Source: Paenibacillus hemerocallicola (GTDB lineage: Bacteria; Bacillota; Bacilli; Paenibacillales; NBRC-103111). Taken from it: a DNA stretch of 37,211 bases. The stretch is from assembly GCF_006265175.1 (NCBI RefSeq), contig NZ_VDCQ01000085.1, forward strand, positions 1 through 37,211, in the 5' to 3' direction. Numbering within the stretch: position 1 is the first letter of the stretch; the number at the start of each line of letters is the position of its first letter. Positions 1 through 9,622 of the stretch are shown here, piece after piece. A program made the translations under genes and the position numbers. The notes below the pieces were generated by a model. It ran no database searches, was not told the origin of the DNA, and was given only the letters and a program-made list of their open reading frames with translations.

Positions 1-211
1 AGCTTTCCGCCCAACTGTAGTTTTGAACGTTTTGACGAGCGATCCCCTGACGCCGGCCTCCTCTTGTGCGTTAATTGGGTGGATGACAGATCATATTCTT
101 TCTCAAGCCCGCTGACCAGCGTGATGACGAGCAGCGCGCGGTTCGATATTTTGTGGAGGACTTGAGGTGCTGGGCAGAATAATAATTCCTGAATTTTAGT
201 CCGTTTTATCA

Positions 212-296
212 TATAATGGGAGAAAACATGTCGATCGTTACTGGAGCAGTTGCGAAAGCTATGGAACGGAGCCAGTCGCCCTATGAGACTACATAG
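212..296 (+). promoter_or_regulatory. -10 box, strong RBS and 22-codon ORF overlapping the next gene
   Basis: A perfect TATAAT lies at 212-217; no good -35 box is visible. GGGAG at 218-222 is spaced well for the ATG at 228, which opens a 22-codon frame ending with TAG at 294-296. That frame overlaps the start of the next gene in a different frame. It may be a translational leader, or the true start of the downstream gene displaced by a frameshift. Bases 1-211 hold no gene I can support, only short open stretches without recognisable domains. Confidence 0.35.
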
Positions 297-1773
297 TCAT
301 GCCTATGCAGCCAAAACCCAAGTACGCAACCAAAATCACCAGCCGGCAAAATCTTCAGGCCATTCCGGCAGCGGAACAGTTGCATCACATCCCCTGTTTT
401 CCGCCGGCGGCATTATGCATCTGCAGCGTACCGTCGGCAACCGGGCCGTAGGCGGCTTGCTTCAACGCGCTTTGACAACCAATCATCAACTAACTCAGCA
501 AGGGAACCCCTACATGGCGGAGAGTCCGGCTATTCAGCGGACGCTTGAGATCAACGGATACGAGAAAACGGCAGAAGAAGTGCCGGCGGACTATGATGAG
601 CTGAAGAGCAAGAATATCAAAGGGCTCACCGAGGACAATTTCGAACAGGCCAGAAGCATCGTAACAGGCTGGGCGGAACGGAATATGGTCAAGTCTTTTA
701 CGGATATGAATATGGCATTTACCGCAGCGGTCAGACAACTCGGGGAGTTTCAGGATTTCAAGGATCAGGGCGGGAACCAAGACCTCGAAGACGATTTGCG
801 TGGGTTCGGTTTTACGCAGGAAGAGGTATGGAGGATTTATGATGTCCTTGGAGATTCCGGTATGTACATGGAAAAACCGATGGCGACGGAGCTGCAAAAT
901 TTCAAGGAGGTTCACGAGTGGACCGGCGTTGATATCTGTTGTTCGGCGATGGGGTATGATTCTTTTGAAACTCTGCTGCTTGGGATGAAAGGGAAAAAAT
1001 TCGCCGAGCACGCCACAACAATGGGGGTAGCTCATCTGGCCGAAATCGCGGGAGGAAAGCAGCCTGCCGACGTCCAAACGCTTATCACGAATTTAGGGGC
1101 CCCCTTCTTGGCGACTATCCCCGCTGACGTAGCCCAATTAATGATTGGCGCGCCGGCGCGGCAGCTTGCAGTAGCCGCCCATCAAGGCACGATGGGGCCT
1201 TGTCTGGATTCGGTGGCAAGAGCGAACCAGCTGTTCGGTTTGTTGGCCTGGGAATCCCCTGCTAATGTGGCTACGATGCTGGGGTTTCCGGGGATTTCCT
1301 TGGAAGATGTGGAATATATGCGTACACGCAGCGTGAACGGGGGCGTTCTGATCGGGTATTTGACGGAAGCGTCGGAGTACGGAATGTCCGCTGCCGAGCA
1401 GAAATCGATTCTCAATTCGCATGCTAACGATACTTTGCCGAATTTAAAGACGTTTTTGCAGGTGCACGTGGAGGGCAAAGCAGACCTTAAGGGGGCCGAG
1501 ATCGGCAAGCTTTATAAAGATGGCCGCGCTGCTATCTCCTTCAGGGAAACAAGACAAACGGCACAGGAAAGAATTGAAGGCGGAGGGTTTCATATCTTCA
1601 CGATCCAGGTCGGCGGAACCGATGTCGCCAATGAAATTCATATCCATTTCAGCCCGGGTCAGAACCGATTCAAGGAATACTCTGCAGCGCATATTAAGCC
1701 CGAAGCGTTCAGCGATATCCGTCATAATATCGGGTATGAGTTGGCTGTCGAATTGATCGGCGGCATTTCATAA
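283..1773 (+). CDS. Orphan protein with eCIS-associated N-terminal motif
   Basis: A 496-residue protein with no signal peptide or membrane segment. Near residue 47 it carries LQRTVGNRAVGGLLQ, a close match to the LQRTIGNQAVGRLL-type motif found at the N-terminus of many proteins linked to extracellular contractile injection systems (eCIS), including DUF4157 proteins. The region before it is low in complexity and rich in Ser, Gln and His, as usual for that class. The rest (about 85-496) matches no family I recognise; it is mixed alpha/beta and ends in a segment with EIHIHFSPGQNRF. I chose ATG 283, since such proteins often start close to an M-R-x-H sequence; TTG 250 in the same frame is an alternative. 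No eCIS structural genes lie in the window. A cargo or effector role is inference from the motif. Confidence 0.6.
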   Translation: MRLHSHAYAAKTQVRNQNHQPAKSSGHSGSGTVASHPLFSAGGIMHLQRTVGNRAVGGLLQRALTTNHQLTQQGNPYMAESPAIQRTLEINGYEKTAEEVPADYDELKSKNIKGLTEDNFEQARSIVTGWAERNMVKSFTDMNMAFTAAVRQLGEFQDFKDQGGNQDLEDDLRGFGFTQEEVWRIYDVLGDSGMYMEKPMATELQNFKEVHEWTGVDICCSAMGYDSFETLLLGMKGKKFAEHATTMGVAHLAEIAGGKQPADVQTLITNLGAPFLATIPADVAQLMIGAPARQLAVAAHQGTMGPCLDSVARANQLFGLLAWESPANVATMLGFPGISLEDVEYMRTRSVNGGVLIGYLTEASEYGMSAAEQKSILNSHANDTLPNLKTFLQVHVEGKADLKGAEIGKLYKDGRAAISFRETRQTAQERIEGGGFHIFTIQVGGTDVANEIHIHFSPGQNRFKEYSAAHIKPEAFSDIRHNIGYELAVELIGGIS

Positions 1774-2153
1774 ACTAAAGCGCATCCCTTTACAAATGAG
1801 TGAAATCAGGTCTGTTGAATAACTACTAAATGGTAGAAAAGGGGGCGCCGAAATCGGTAAAATGTTTATACCCCTAAAAACGCAGTGATAGGCAAGTAAA
1901 ATATAGGAAAAACCCGACATCAAATAACAACATATTCACGTATCGGGCCATTCGGCAACGATAGTTCAATGAAGCAGTGACAGTCTAGGACTTTATTTTC
2001 TCGTCCTTGGCTGTCGCTGTTTCAATTTCTGGGGTCAGTCTAATACTTATTTTATGGAACTGACGGTTTGGCGATTCGAAAAAACACTGGAATAAAGACA
2101 TCCTGTCTAATACTTTAATTTCTGCTGACACGGGTTCCGTCGGGAATGGGATA
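1774..2153. other. AT-rich non-coding scar, possible mobile-element remnant
   Basis: This stretch of about 380 bp is clearly more AT-rich than both flanks and has no convincing reading frame. It contains a long imperfect hairpin (1967-2027) and two direct copies of GTCTAATACTT (from about 2038 and 2105). The return to GC-rich sequence near 2205 falls just before the topoisomerase-like fragment. A decayed insertion sequence is plausible, but I see no transposase motif or confirmed terminal repeat. Confidence 0.35.
1967..2027. repeat. Long imperfect inverted repeat
   Basis: Arms at about 1967-1991 and 2003-2027 are complementary over about 25 bp with a few mismatches, several of which would be G-U wobbles in RNA; the loop is the 11-nt TTTATTTTCTC. 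No U-tract follows, so a simple terminator is unlikely. It may be part of a mobile-element end or a structured transcript. Confidence 0.5.
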
Positions 2154-2573
2154 ATGTTCTTGTCACGGAATTATCCCCTAAAATGCTCACCAAAATTATC
2201 ATGCAAGCCGGGCCGCGGCGACAAGGCCGGCCCGGGGCAGGCGACGCGCAATCGCGGCAACGCCGAACCCGCCTCCGTCCCCCGGCCGGGGGAACGCGAA
2301 ACGCTCGGCGTCTGCCCGCGCGAAGGGTGCGGCGGCCATATTTTCATGGGCAACAAAGGGTACGGCTGCAGCAACTACAAGCTCGGCTGCAAGTTCGTCA
2401 TCTGGAAGGAAAGCCTCGGCAAAACGCTCACCCCGGCGATGATCCGCAGCTTGATCGGCGAAGGCCATACGAACAAGCTGAAGCTGACCGACCGTTCGGG
2501 CGCGCCACTCGAAGGCTGTATCGTGTTGAGAGACCGCAACACCGGGCAGGTGGACATCGAGCCAATCGTGTAA
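2154..2573 (+). pseudogene. C-terminal zinc-ribbon fragment of DNA topoisomerase III
   Basis: The last 95 or so residues match the C-terminal repeat domain of type IA topoisomerases. A cysteine pair in CPREGC is followed by the family signature KGYGCSNYKLGCKFVIWK, then the IRSLIGEGHT and KLKLTDRSGAPLEG segments. All upstream catalytic domains (Toprim and the active-site tyrosine domain) are missing, so this is about one sixth of a topoisomerase III. The first 25 or so codons read through AT-rich DNA and are probably not ancestral. ATG 2154 has a weak GGGA upstream, so expression as a small zinc-binding protein cannot be excluded. It is best read as a truncated topB-like remnant created at the junction with the AT-rich scar. 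Confidence 0.65.
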
Positions 2574-2591
2574 ACACCTAAACACCGCGAC

Positions 2592-2649
2592 AAACCACAA
2601 CCCCCATGCCGATATAAACTGACGGCCGGAGGTTGTGGTTTCGTTTTGC
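2592..2649 (+). terminator. Intrinsic terminator after the topoisomerase fragment
   Basis: AAACCACAACC (2592-2602) pairs with GGTTGTGGTTT (2631-2641) as a perfect 11-bp stem with a 28-nt loop, followed by TCGTTTTGC. It sits between convergent genes and fits plus-strand termination better, because the minus side lacks a T-run. Confidence 0.6.
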
Positions 2650-2720
2650 GGCTTTATTTGCGAGCCGCGAACGTTTCTTCTATTTTTTGTTCGTCGCCTC
2701 CCTCGGCGACGCGCGGCGGG

Positions 2721-5700
2721 CTAAAATCCGCTGGCCAGCAGCGCGTCAAACCTGATCCAAATGTTCTGCGAATCCGGATTTTTCTCCCCGGTCGCCCGTA
2801 TTTCAATCGTATGCGCACCAAGCGGCAAAACGCCCGTATCGAACACAACATGCTGGAATTGTGCAGTGCCTCGCTTCATAAAATCATTCGTCGTCCGGTA
2901 AATGCCATCCACATAAATGTCGCCCAAACCGCCGTTTGGCGCCAACGTTCCGAGCACCTTTGCCCGCGTTCCATAAAACGGCACCCGCGCGGTCGCGCCT
3001 TTCGCCGTGCCGATCCATTCGCTGCCGCCGTACAGGCTGGCGCTCGTCGTCGTCGTCCCGGAGCCGGAATACATCACGAACGGACTCGTATTGTCGATCG
3101 CGGCCAGGCTGCGCGGGATGATTGCAATCCGCTCCGACGCCGCGGACACGTTGCCGGCGCCGTCGATCGCGTACACCACGTACAGGCCGGAGGCGAAATC
3201 GGTCGTGTCCAGCGCGGCCGCGACTCCCGCCGCAGCCGTCGCCCGAGCGCCGTACACCGCCCCGCCGACCGTGACGACGGACGCCGCTTCAATCGCCGTC
3301 TGCGTCGACGCCGTACCGGCCGGGACGAGGTGCCACACCCCGTTGCGCGACATCGTGGCCGACACCGGGTCACCGATCGCCGCCGCCCCGTATGTCACGC
3401 CGGACAAAACCGGCACCGGCGACCGTTCCAGCGTCACTTCGACGAACGTTGTCTGTCCGTTCTCCACGACGAATACATCAGACAAACCGTCCACGTAATC
3501 CAGCTTCGTCGCGGCAAGCTGCCAGCTTCCGCCCGGTGCGTTAACGATCGTGTAGCGGCCGTTTCCATCCGTCGTCGCCGCAGCGACTTCCTCTTGCCCG
3601 ACAAGCCGCACGACCGCTCCGGTCAATGGAGCGCCCTCCTCGCCGTACACAGTCCCCGTTACGGTGCCGATCGACTCGTATCCGTTGACCAGAAGCGCGT
3701 CAAACCGAATCCAGTTGTTCAGCGAGTTTGCCCCGATTTCTCCCTTGGACACAATGTCCACCGTATGCGCGCCAAGCGGCAAAAGCCCCGTGTCGAACAC
3801 GACCGACTGGTATTGCGCGGTGCCGCGCTTGACGAAGTCGTAAGTCGTCCGGTAAACGCCGTCCACGTAAATGTCAGCCAAGCCGCCGTTCGAAGCCCTC
3901 GTGGCGAGCACTTGCCCCCGCGTCCCGTAAAACGGCGCCCGCGCGGTCGCGCCTTTCGCCGTGCCGATCCATTCGCTTCCGCCGTACAGGAGGCTGGCGC
4001 TCGTCGTCGTCGTCCCGGAGCCGGAATACATCACGAACGGACTCGTATTGTCGATCGCGGCCAGGCTGCGCGGGATGATTGCAATCCGCTCCGACGCCGC
4101 GGACACGTTGCCGTCGCTGTCGATCGCGTATGTCACGTACAGGCCGGGGGCGAAATCGGTCGTCTCCAGCGCGGCCGCGATTCCCGCCGCAGCCGTCGCC
4201 CGCGCGCCGTACACTGCCCCGCCGACCGTGACGACGGACGCCGCTTCGATCGCCGCCTGCGTCGCCGCCGTACCGGCCGGAACGAGATGCAGCACCCCGT
4301 CGCGCGACATCGTCGCCGACACCGGGTCACCGATCGCCGCCGCCCCGTACGTCACGCCGGACAAAATCGGCACCGGCGACCGTTGCAGCGTCACGTCGAC
4401 GGACGTTGTCTGCCCCGTCGTCACTTCGAATACGTCAGATAGCCCGTCAAAATAATCCAGCTTCGTCACCGCAAGCTGCCAGCTCCCGTTCGGCACTTCC
4501 GCAATCGCGTAGCGGCCGTCTTCGTCCGTCGTCGCAGCGACTTCCGCTTGTCCGACGAACCGCAAGACCGCTCCGGCCAAAGAAGCGCCGCCCGCACCGT
4601 ACACGGTCCCCGCTACAGTGCCGATCGGCTCGAATTCGCGGACATCCCGGTAAGCCGTCACCGTGTAGACGTCGGAGCTGCCGTCCGAAGCGGCAACGGC
4701 GAGCGACAGCGGGTTGGCGCCGGGCCGGAGGGCGAGCGGGATCGTTGCCGCGCTGCCGTACGTCTGCCCGCCAACCGTGATGACGGCGTCGGGCCGGTAC
4801 GTCTGCGCCGTGACCGTGAGCGCGGGCACGGCCTCGCCTACCAGCACGGCGTAGTCGCGCGTCTCCGGCGCAAACGGCGGGCTCAGCGCGCCCGGTGCGA
4901 CCGCGAGGCCGCTCAGCGCGGCGGCGGAGGCGATTCGCTGCTCTGCGGCCGCATGCCGGTACCCCTCCGCCTGCACGACGATCCAGGCCGCGCCTTCCCC
5001 GGCCGGCAGCGCATCCGCGGCGAAGGCGATGCTGCCCGGCGAGACGGTATATTGGCCGCTCGCCAGCGGGACGCCGTCAACCGTCACGCCGGATATCTCG
5101 CTCCGCCATGCGGCGGAATCGGCGAACGTCATGGCGAACGCCTGCCCGGGATAGACCGGCCCGGCCGCCGCCTGTAAAGCCGGAGCGTCGGGCAGCAACT
5201 CCTTAATTTCCAACTGGATAAGCCCGAATTTGTAGTTACTCGAACTGGCGTCTTTCCCGTCGTTGACCAGCGTAATCCGGTGCGTACCCGCCGTTAACGG
5301 CATCGTCCCGATCGTCTCGAACGCGGTGCGCGCTCCGCCGATGCTGCTGTAGAAGTCGTAGGTCGCGAGTTCCGTGCCGTCGACGCTGATCTTGTACTTC
5401 CCGTAGCTGCCCGCCTTGAACGGCTTGATCCCGATGGCGTACGCGGCGTCTTCCGCCACCTCGAAGTCGAACGCGATGCTCTGCCCGGCCGCATTCGCCT
5501 CAAGCTGCACCATATTCGAACCGGTAACGTACAGCGTCGGCACCGTCTGCTCCGCGATGTTCAGATCGACGATATTGTACGTTTGCAGCGACCGGGATTG
5601 CGACGACATGACAACGCTTGCCGTCTTCCTCACTCCGTTCAACGTCACCTCGACGCTCACCGTGGCGGTTCCGTCACCGACCGCCGTGACGTTTCCGCTT

Positions 5701-8700
5701 GCGTCGACCGCCAGGACGGCGGGATCGCTGCTCGTAAAAACCGTTTCTCCCGCGGACAACACCGCGGGACTGCCGTCCCGGTTCACCCCGTACACGGCCA
5801 GCGGAACCGTCTCGCCTTTCGGCAAATCCCGCTGCGGCGTTTCCACAGTGATGGCTTGCAGCGGATTGCGGTCCAGCGCTTCCACGTTGGCGATTTTGAA
5901 CGTATGCGCGCCGGTCCAGCTTTTCGCCGGATAAAACATCATCTGCGACGTCCCGTCCGCTTTCAGCTCGAATCCGGGATCGTATTCGGCCAGGACGATC
6001 GCCGTTTGTCCCGCCACGCTGCGGATGTCCCCGATTTTGTAACCGTTCGTCGATCCGTCAGGATGCGTTACGATGACGTATTTCCCTTTCAGGAGGGCGG
6101 CAATCGCCGGATCGATTGGCGTGCTTGTCACGATCGCGTCGTACGGATCGCCGTTCGCCTTGCGTTTCGTGCCGGTAATCGTCCCGGTGACGGAGCCTTG
6201 CGCGCTGATCTCCTTGCTTCCCTTCTTCAGTTCGGTCCCGCCGACGAGGTACATGTTCTGTACGACGCCGTCCTCCACCCGGATAAAGCCCATCTCTCCG
6301 CGCATCGTGATGTCTCCGACGACGAGCGGCTGGTCCGGATGCTCCGGCGAGCTGAGCAAATAGTCCGTGACATCGCCGTACGTCACCTTCACTGCCACTG
6401 CGCCTTCCGGCGACTGGCTTGGCTCCAGCCGTTTGATCGAATCGATCTTCGACCCGGCAGCGCCCGTATATGGCTCCAACGCCGTCACGAACGTGCTGTT
6501 CAAGTTGGCTGCTTCCCGTCTCAACACCAGCTTCGGCATGTCGTATTGGACCGCTTCGTCGTTCGTGTCCTTGCTTTTCCCGGACAAGCGTGTGGAGCGA
6601 ATCGAAGGAGAGCGGGCCAAGTAAAGCTCGTTGCTTCCTTCCTCCAACAAGCCGGTAATTTTCAGGCTTGCTTTGTCCGCGCCATTGTCGGATGTCTTCA
6701 GCGTCACTTCGTACTTGTCGCCCGACAGTTCGGCCTTCTGCACATCGTTCACATAAATGTAGGCGGGATAGTTCCCTGCCGCCGTGCCGCTCTCGTTGAA
6801 AGTTTCGGCCTCGTGCACTTCCGTTCCCGGCGGCAGCAAATATGGGCCGTACGACTCGAGCGGCAAATCCGTCTTGAATTCGGCATCGCGGTTCGCGTCG
6901 CCCTGCAGCGTGTATTCATGTCGGCTGCCACCCTTTACGCGGAACAGATCCAGCACATATCCTTCGCCGCCGTTGCCGTCCGCAAACGGAACGAACCACG
7001 GCTCCCGGCTGTACGTTTCCGTCTCCGCGTAAGCGTTTTCTTCGCTTGCCCGCATCGCCTGGAACGTGCCGACGGAGGCGAAAGCCTCAATCGCCCCGCC
7101 GTCTTTGCCCGCGCCGGCCGTGGTCATGTTTTTGCCGTTGACGACGACGGTGTTATGGCCGAGCGTGGACAGGGTGAAATAGCGGTATTTCGTATACGTG
7201 TACCCGAGATCGGGCAGCAATTCCTGGCCCTGCGCGTACAAATTCAAATTGAGCGGATCGTAGTGCGTATGCCCGGACTTCGGCGTAAACTCCAAGTAAA
7301 GCTGTGTCCGGTCCGCGCCCGTTCCGCCGGACAGGCGGCCGATGCCGGCATCGGGCAGCAGCATAGAGCCGACGTCCGACCGCGGCGCCTTCGCTTTGTC
7401 CGACGCCCACGAATCCTGGACAGGCAGCAGTTGGCCGTTCGGGAAGGAAAGCAGGTTCGGGATTTCCTTCGCTTTGCCGATGATCGGAAAATCGTTATAC
7501 ATATCCAAATTGTCGAAATGCAGTCCCGAACGCGGTGAAACGTACCCGGTCGGGTCGCTATACCCTTGCAGCTGCCCGATCGCCGAATTCAGACCGTCGG
7601 TCGACTGCACGTGGTAGGAGGGCGCCACTTCGTACCAGAAGCCGTCGGACATATACCGCCTGTCGACGTATTCCCTCATCCATTCCACCACGTTATGAAT
7701 GTAGTCAGGCTGCCCAATCGCCTTGCCGGCTTCGATCAGGCCGAGCCATTGGGTATAGTCCATATTGCCGAGCGTCGTCGGATAGCTGAGCGCATAATCG
7801 ACGGACGGCATCACTACTTGCTCGACCAGCTTCTTCTCGACGTCTTCCCCGACTTCCTGGCTCAGCACTTGCAGGGCGTCCGTCTTCTTCACTTCCGTGT
7901 AAGCTTGCAGGAGCGGGCGCAGACTGTTCAGGTCGGATACCGACCAGCGGCTCCACATGCCGCCCCAATAGTTGAACGGCGGGCCGGAGGTGATGTTGAT
8001 CGGATAGTTGTACCAGTTATAGTCGGTCGTCGGCACGTAGCCTTCGTACACTTGCGCGAACCGGTACAGCAGCCTTGCCGCTCCGAGCGGATCGGTTTTG
8101 GCGATCGCATTCGTCTGGTTGAGTGTATACGTTTTTTGCAAATACCACAGATGCGCGGACAAGAAGTACCGTTTGCCTTCGGCGTCTTGGTAGTACGGGT
8201 ATTCCAGCGTTTCCCCTTTCCGGTTGACGGCGGTCACCGTGCCGGATTCCGGATACTGCGCGTTCGGATACGCCGTGCCGGTTTTGGGCGCAACCATGCT
8301 TTTGCCGTCGGCGGACAGCGTATACAACCCGTCCGGATTCAGCTCCGGCATTTCCGGCAATCCGGCGAAGCGGAAGCCGACCCGGTCCGGGATCAATTCG
8401 AGTATGTTCTCGACGGCCGCCGAGGCGGGGGCCGGCGTCACCGGAACGACATCGCCGGCGGGCGACGCCTGCTCCTCGTCTTCGATGCCCGCGTCGATCA
8501 GGCTGTCCCTGTCGAAGGTCAGTACGGCGAACCGACAATCGGCCGGATCGTCTTCGCAGGCCAGTATTTGCAGCTGGTACATGCCGTCGCGAAGCGGCCC
8601 GGGATGCGAGAACGTCAGTACGCTGCGACTTCCTTCCCAAGCGACCTGAACGTCGTCAAGCGTCGTCACGTTGCCGAGCGGATCTATCCATTTCAGCTCA

Positions 8701-9569
8701 AAGACAGTATCAACCGGTTCCAGACTGGTCCCGTCAAAGGACAACCGCTTCGTCGCAAAACCGGTATAGTCGAGCTCCGGTTCGAGCAGCGTCCAAGCAA
8801 CGCCCTGCGTCGTTCGTTCGAAAAAGACGGAGCCGAGCCGCCCTTCGTCCACGACATTGGCCGGCACCTTTACAGCCCCCGACGTATCCCAGAAGCTCGA
8901 CGTGCGGATCGGTACCCAGGAGGAGAGCGGCTTCGTATTCAGATGATGCAAGTGGATGATATTCATCCGCCATTCTGCGCCCGGCGAGACGACGGCGGAC
9001 CCGAAGGCGGATAACGGAATGGCCGCTTCGACCGTAAAGACGCCGCCCGCCAACGACGTTTCACTGGAGAAGGCGCCGATCTTCACCCTTTGCGGATCTA
9101 CGCCGTCGGGCGTCTGGTTCCAGCCCGTCGTGATCGTTCTTCCCGACGGGTTGACCGGTACCGCCGCCACATAATGCAGCCCGCCCGCCGTCTGCGGACT
9201 GATCACGATTTCGATTCGTTCCAGCACTTCCTTTTCTTCCTCGTCAAACGTTCCTCCGATGTACAAATTCGTCTCGTCGTAAGCAACTTTATAGGCGATG
9301 CCGCCGGTCGCCGGCTCGTTGTAATAAGCCGTGCGGAAATCGTCCAGCGGCGCGGCGCCGCTCCATGCCGCCTCATCCAATTTCCCATCGATGACGGGAG
9401 CGGCGGTCCATGCGGGAATCACGTTCCACTTGTTCGTATACGCCTCGATCGGAGCTTCACCTTCCTCAGTAATCGTTTGTCCGGCGGCCGATGTCCGATT
9501 TCCCGGGCCCAACAAACCGTACGGCACAATCATCATCAACGCCACGGTCCAGACCATCCATCTGCGCAA
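2721..9569 (-). CDS. Secreted multidomain heparinase II/III-like polysaccharide-active protein
   Basis: A 2282-residue exported protein. The start is TTG 9569, 8 nt after AGGAGG, giving MRRWMVWTVALMMIVPYGLL as signal peptide. Domains in order (approximate residues): CBM9-like 45-235 (APVIDGKLDEAAW); heparinase II/III-like alpha-toroid 450-730 and beta-sandwich from 740, with the signature GHTHYDPLNLNLYAQGQ near 764; Ig-like Big_2 1250-1330; CBM6/35-like 1335-1457; cadherin-like beta-sandwich 1550-1640; then two repeats of about 315 residues, each with a carboxypeptidase-regulatory-like domain and a distal beta-domain starting IDNTSPFVMYSGSG. There is no LPXTG or SLH anchor, so it is probably released or held through glycan binding. 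Heparinase II/III relatives are polysaccharide lyases acting on uronic-acid polymers; the actual substrate is unknown. It is last in a minus-strand gene series, 53 nt after the oxidoreductase gene. Confidence 0.8.
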   Translation of the reverse strand: MRRWMVWTVALMMIVPYGLLGPGNRTSAAGQTITEEGEAPIEAYTNKWNVIPAWTAAPVIDGKLDEAAWSGAAPLDDFRTAYYNEPATGGIAYKVAYDETNLYIGGTFDEEEKEVLERIEIVISPQTAGGLHYVAAVPVNPSGRTITTGWNQTPDGVDPQRVKIGAFSSETSLAGGVFTVEAAIPLSAFGSAVVSPGAEWRMNIIHLHHLNTKPLSSWVPIRTSSFWDTSGAVKVPANVVDEGRLGSVFFERTTQGVAWTLLEPELDYTGFATKRLSFDGTSLEPVDTVFELKWIDPLGNVTTLDDVQVAWEGSRSVLTFSHPGPLRDGMYQLQILACEDDPADCRFAVLTFDRDSLIDAGIEDEEQASPAGDVVPVTPAPASAAVENILELIPDRVGFRFAGLPEMPELNPDGLYTLSADGKSMVAPKTGTAYPNAQYPESGTVTAVNRKGETLEYPYYQDAEGKRYFLSAHLWYLQKTYTLNQTNAIAKTDPLGAARLLYRFAQVYEGYVPTTDYNWYNYPINITSGPPFNYWGGMWSRWSVSDLNSLRPLLQAYTEVKKTDALQVLSQEVGEDVEKKLVEQVVMPSVDYALSYPTTLGNMDYTQWLGLIEAGKAIGQPDYIHNVVEWMREYVDRRYMSDGFWYEVAPSYHVQSTDGLNSAIGQLQGYSDPTGYVSPRSGLHFDNLDMYNDFPIIGKAKEIPNLLSFPNGQLLPVQDSWASDKAKAPRSDVGSMLLPDAGIGRLSGGTGADRTQLYLEFTPKSGHTHYDPLNLNLYAQGQELLPDLGYTYTKYRYFTLSTLGHNTVVVNGKNMTTAGAGKDGGAIEAFASVGTFQAMRASEENAYAETETYSREPWFVPFADGNGGEGYVLDLFRVKGGSRHEYTLQGDANRDAEFKTDLPLESYGPYLLPPGTEVHEAETFNESGTAAGNYPAYIYVNDVQKAELSGDKYEVTLKTSDNGADKASLKITGLLEEGSNELYLARSPSIRSTRLSGKSKDTNDEAVQYDMPKLVLRREAANLNSTFVTALEPYTGAAGSKIDSIKRLEPSQSPEGAVAVKVTYGDVTDYLLSSPEHPDQPLVVGDITMRGEMGFIRVEDGVVQNMYLVGGTELKKGSKEISAQGSVTGTITGTKRKANGDPYDAIVTSTPIDPAIAALLKGKYVIVTHPDGSTNGYKIGDIRSVAGQTAIVLAEYDPGFELKADGTSQMMFYPAKSWTGAHTFKIANVEALDRNPLQAITVETPQRDLPKGETVPLAVYGVNRDGSPAVLSAGETVFTSSDPAVLAVDASGNVTAVGDGTATVSVEVTLNGVRKTASVVMSSQSRSLQTYNIVDLNIAEQTVPTLYVTGSNMVQLEANAAGQSIAFDFEVAEDAAYAIGIKPFKAGSYGKYKISVDGTELATYDFYSSIGGARTAFETIGTMPLTAGTHRITLVNDGKDASSSNYKFGLIQLEIKELLPDAPALQAAAGPVYPGQAFAMTFADSAAWRSEISGVTVDGVPLASGQYTVSPGSIAFAADALPAGEGAAWIVVQAEGYRHAAAEQRIASAAALSGLAVAPGALSPPFAPETRDYAVLVGEAVPALTVTAQTYRPDAVITVGGQTYGSAATIPLALRPGANPLSLAVAASDGSSDVYTVTAYRDVREFEPIGTVAGTVYGAGGASLAGAVLRFVGQAEVAATTDEDGRYAIAEVPNGSWQLAVTKLDYFDGLSDVFEVTTGQTTSVDVTLQRSPVPILSGVTYGAAAIGDPVSATMSRDGVLHLVPAGTAATQAAIEAASVVTVGGAVYGARATAAAGIAAALETTDFAPGLYVTYAIDSDGNVSAASERIAIIPRSLAAIDNTSPFVMYSGSGTTTTSASLLYGGSEWIGTAKGATARAPFYGTRGQVLATRASNGGLADIYVDGVYRTTYDFVKRGTAQYQSVVFDTGLLPLGAHTVDIVSKGEIGANSLNNWIRFDALLVNGYESIGTVTGTVYGEEGAPLTGAVVRLVGQEEVAAATTDGNGRYTIVNAPGGSWQLAATKLDYVDGLSDVFVVENGQTTFVEVTLERSPVPVLSGVTYGAAAIGDPVSATMSRNGVWHLVPAGTASTQTAIEAASVVTVGGAVYGARATAAAGVAAALDTTDFASGLYVVYAIDGAGNVSAASERIAIIPRSLAAIDNTSPFVMYSGSGTTTTSASLYGGSEWIGTAKGATARVPFYGTRAKVLGTLAPNGGLGDIYVDGIYRTTNDFMKRGTAQFQHVVFDTGVLPLGAHTIEIRATGEKNPDSQNIWIRFDALLASGF
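2734..4634 (-). repeat. Tandem duplication of about 0.95 kb inside the heparinase-like gene
   Basis: Units at about 2734-3680 and 3688-4634 are highly similar over their full length and encode the two C-terminal modules. Differences are scattered and mostly conservative; one unit has an extra Leu codon (SASLLYGG versus SASLYGG). The similarity is strong enough to allow recombination or slippage and could confuse short-read assembly. Confidence 0.85.
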
Positions 9570-9622
9570 TTGCCATTCCTCCTCGAACACGTTTATCTTC
9601 GAGCGTCTGCGGCCCGCCAACA

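Noticed and set aside
2646-9014. Long open frames antisense to the heparinase-like gene
   Set aside because: Arg-rich, low-complexity translations without domains or RBS; they are by-products of GC-rich codon use on the minus strand.
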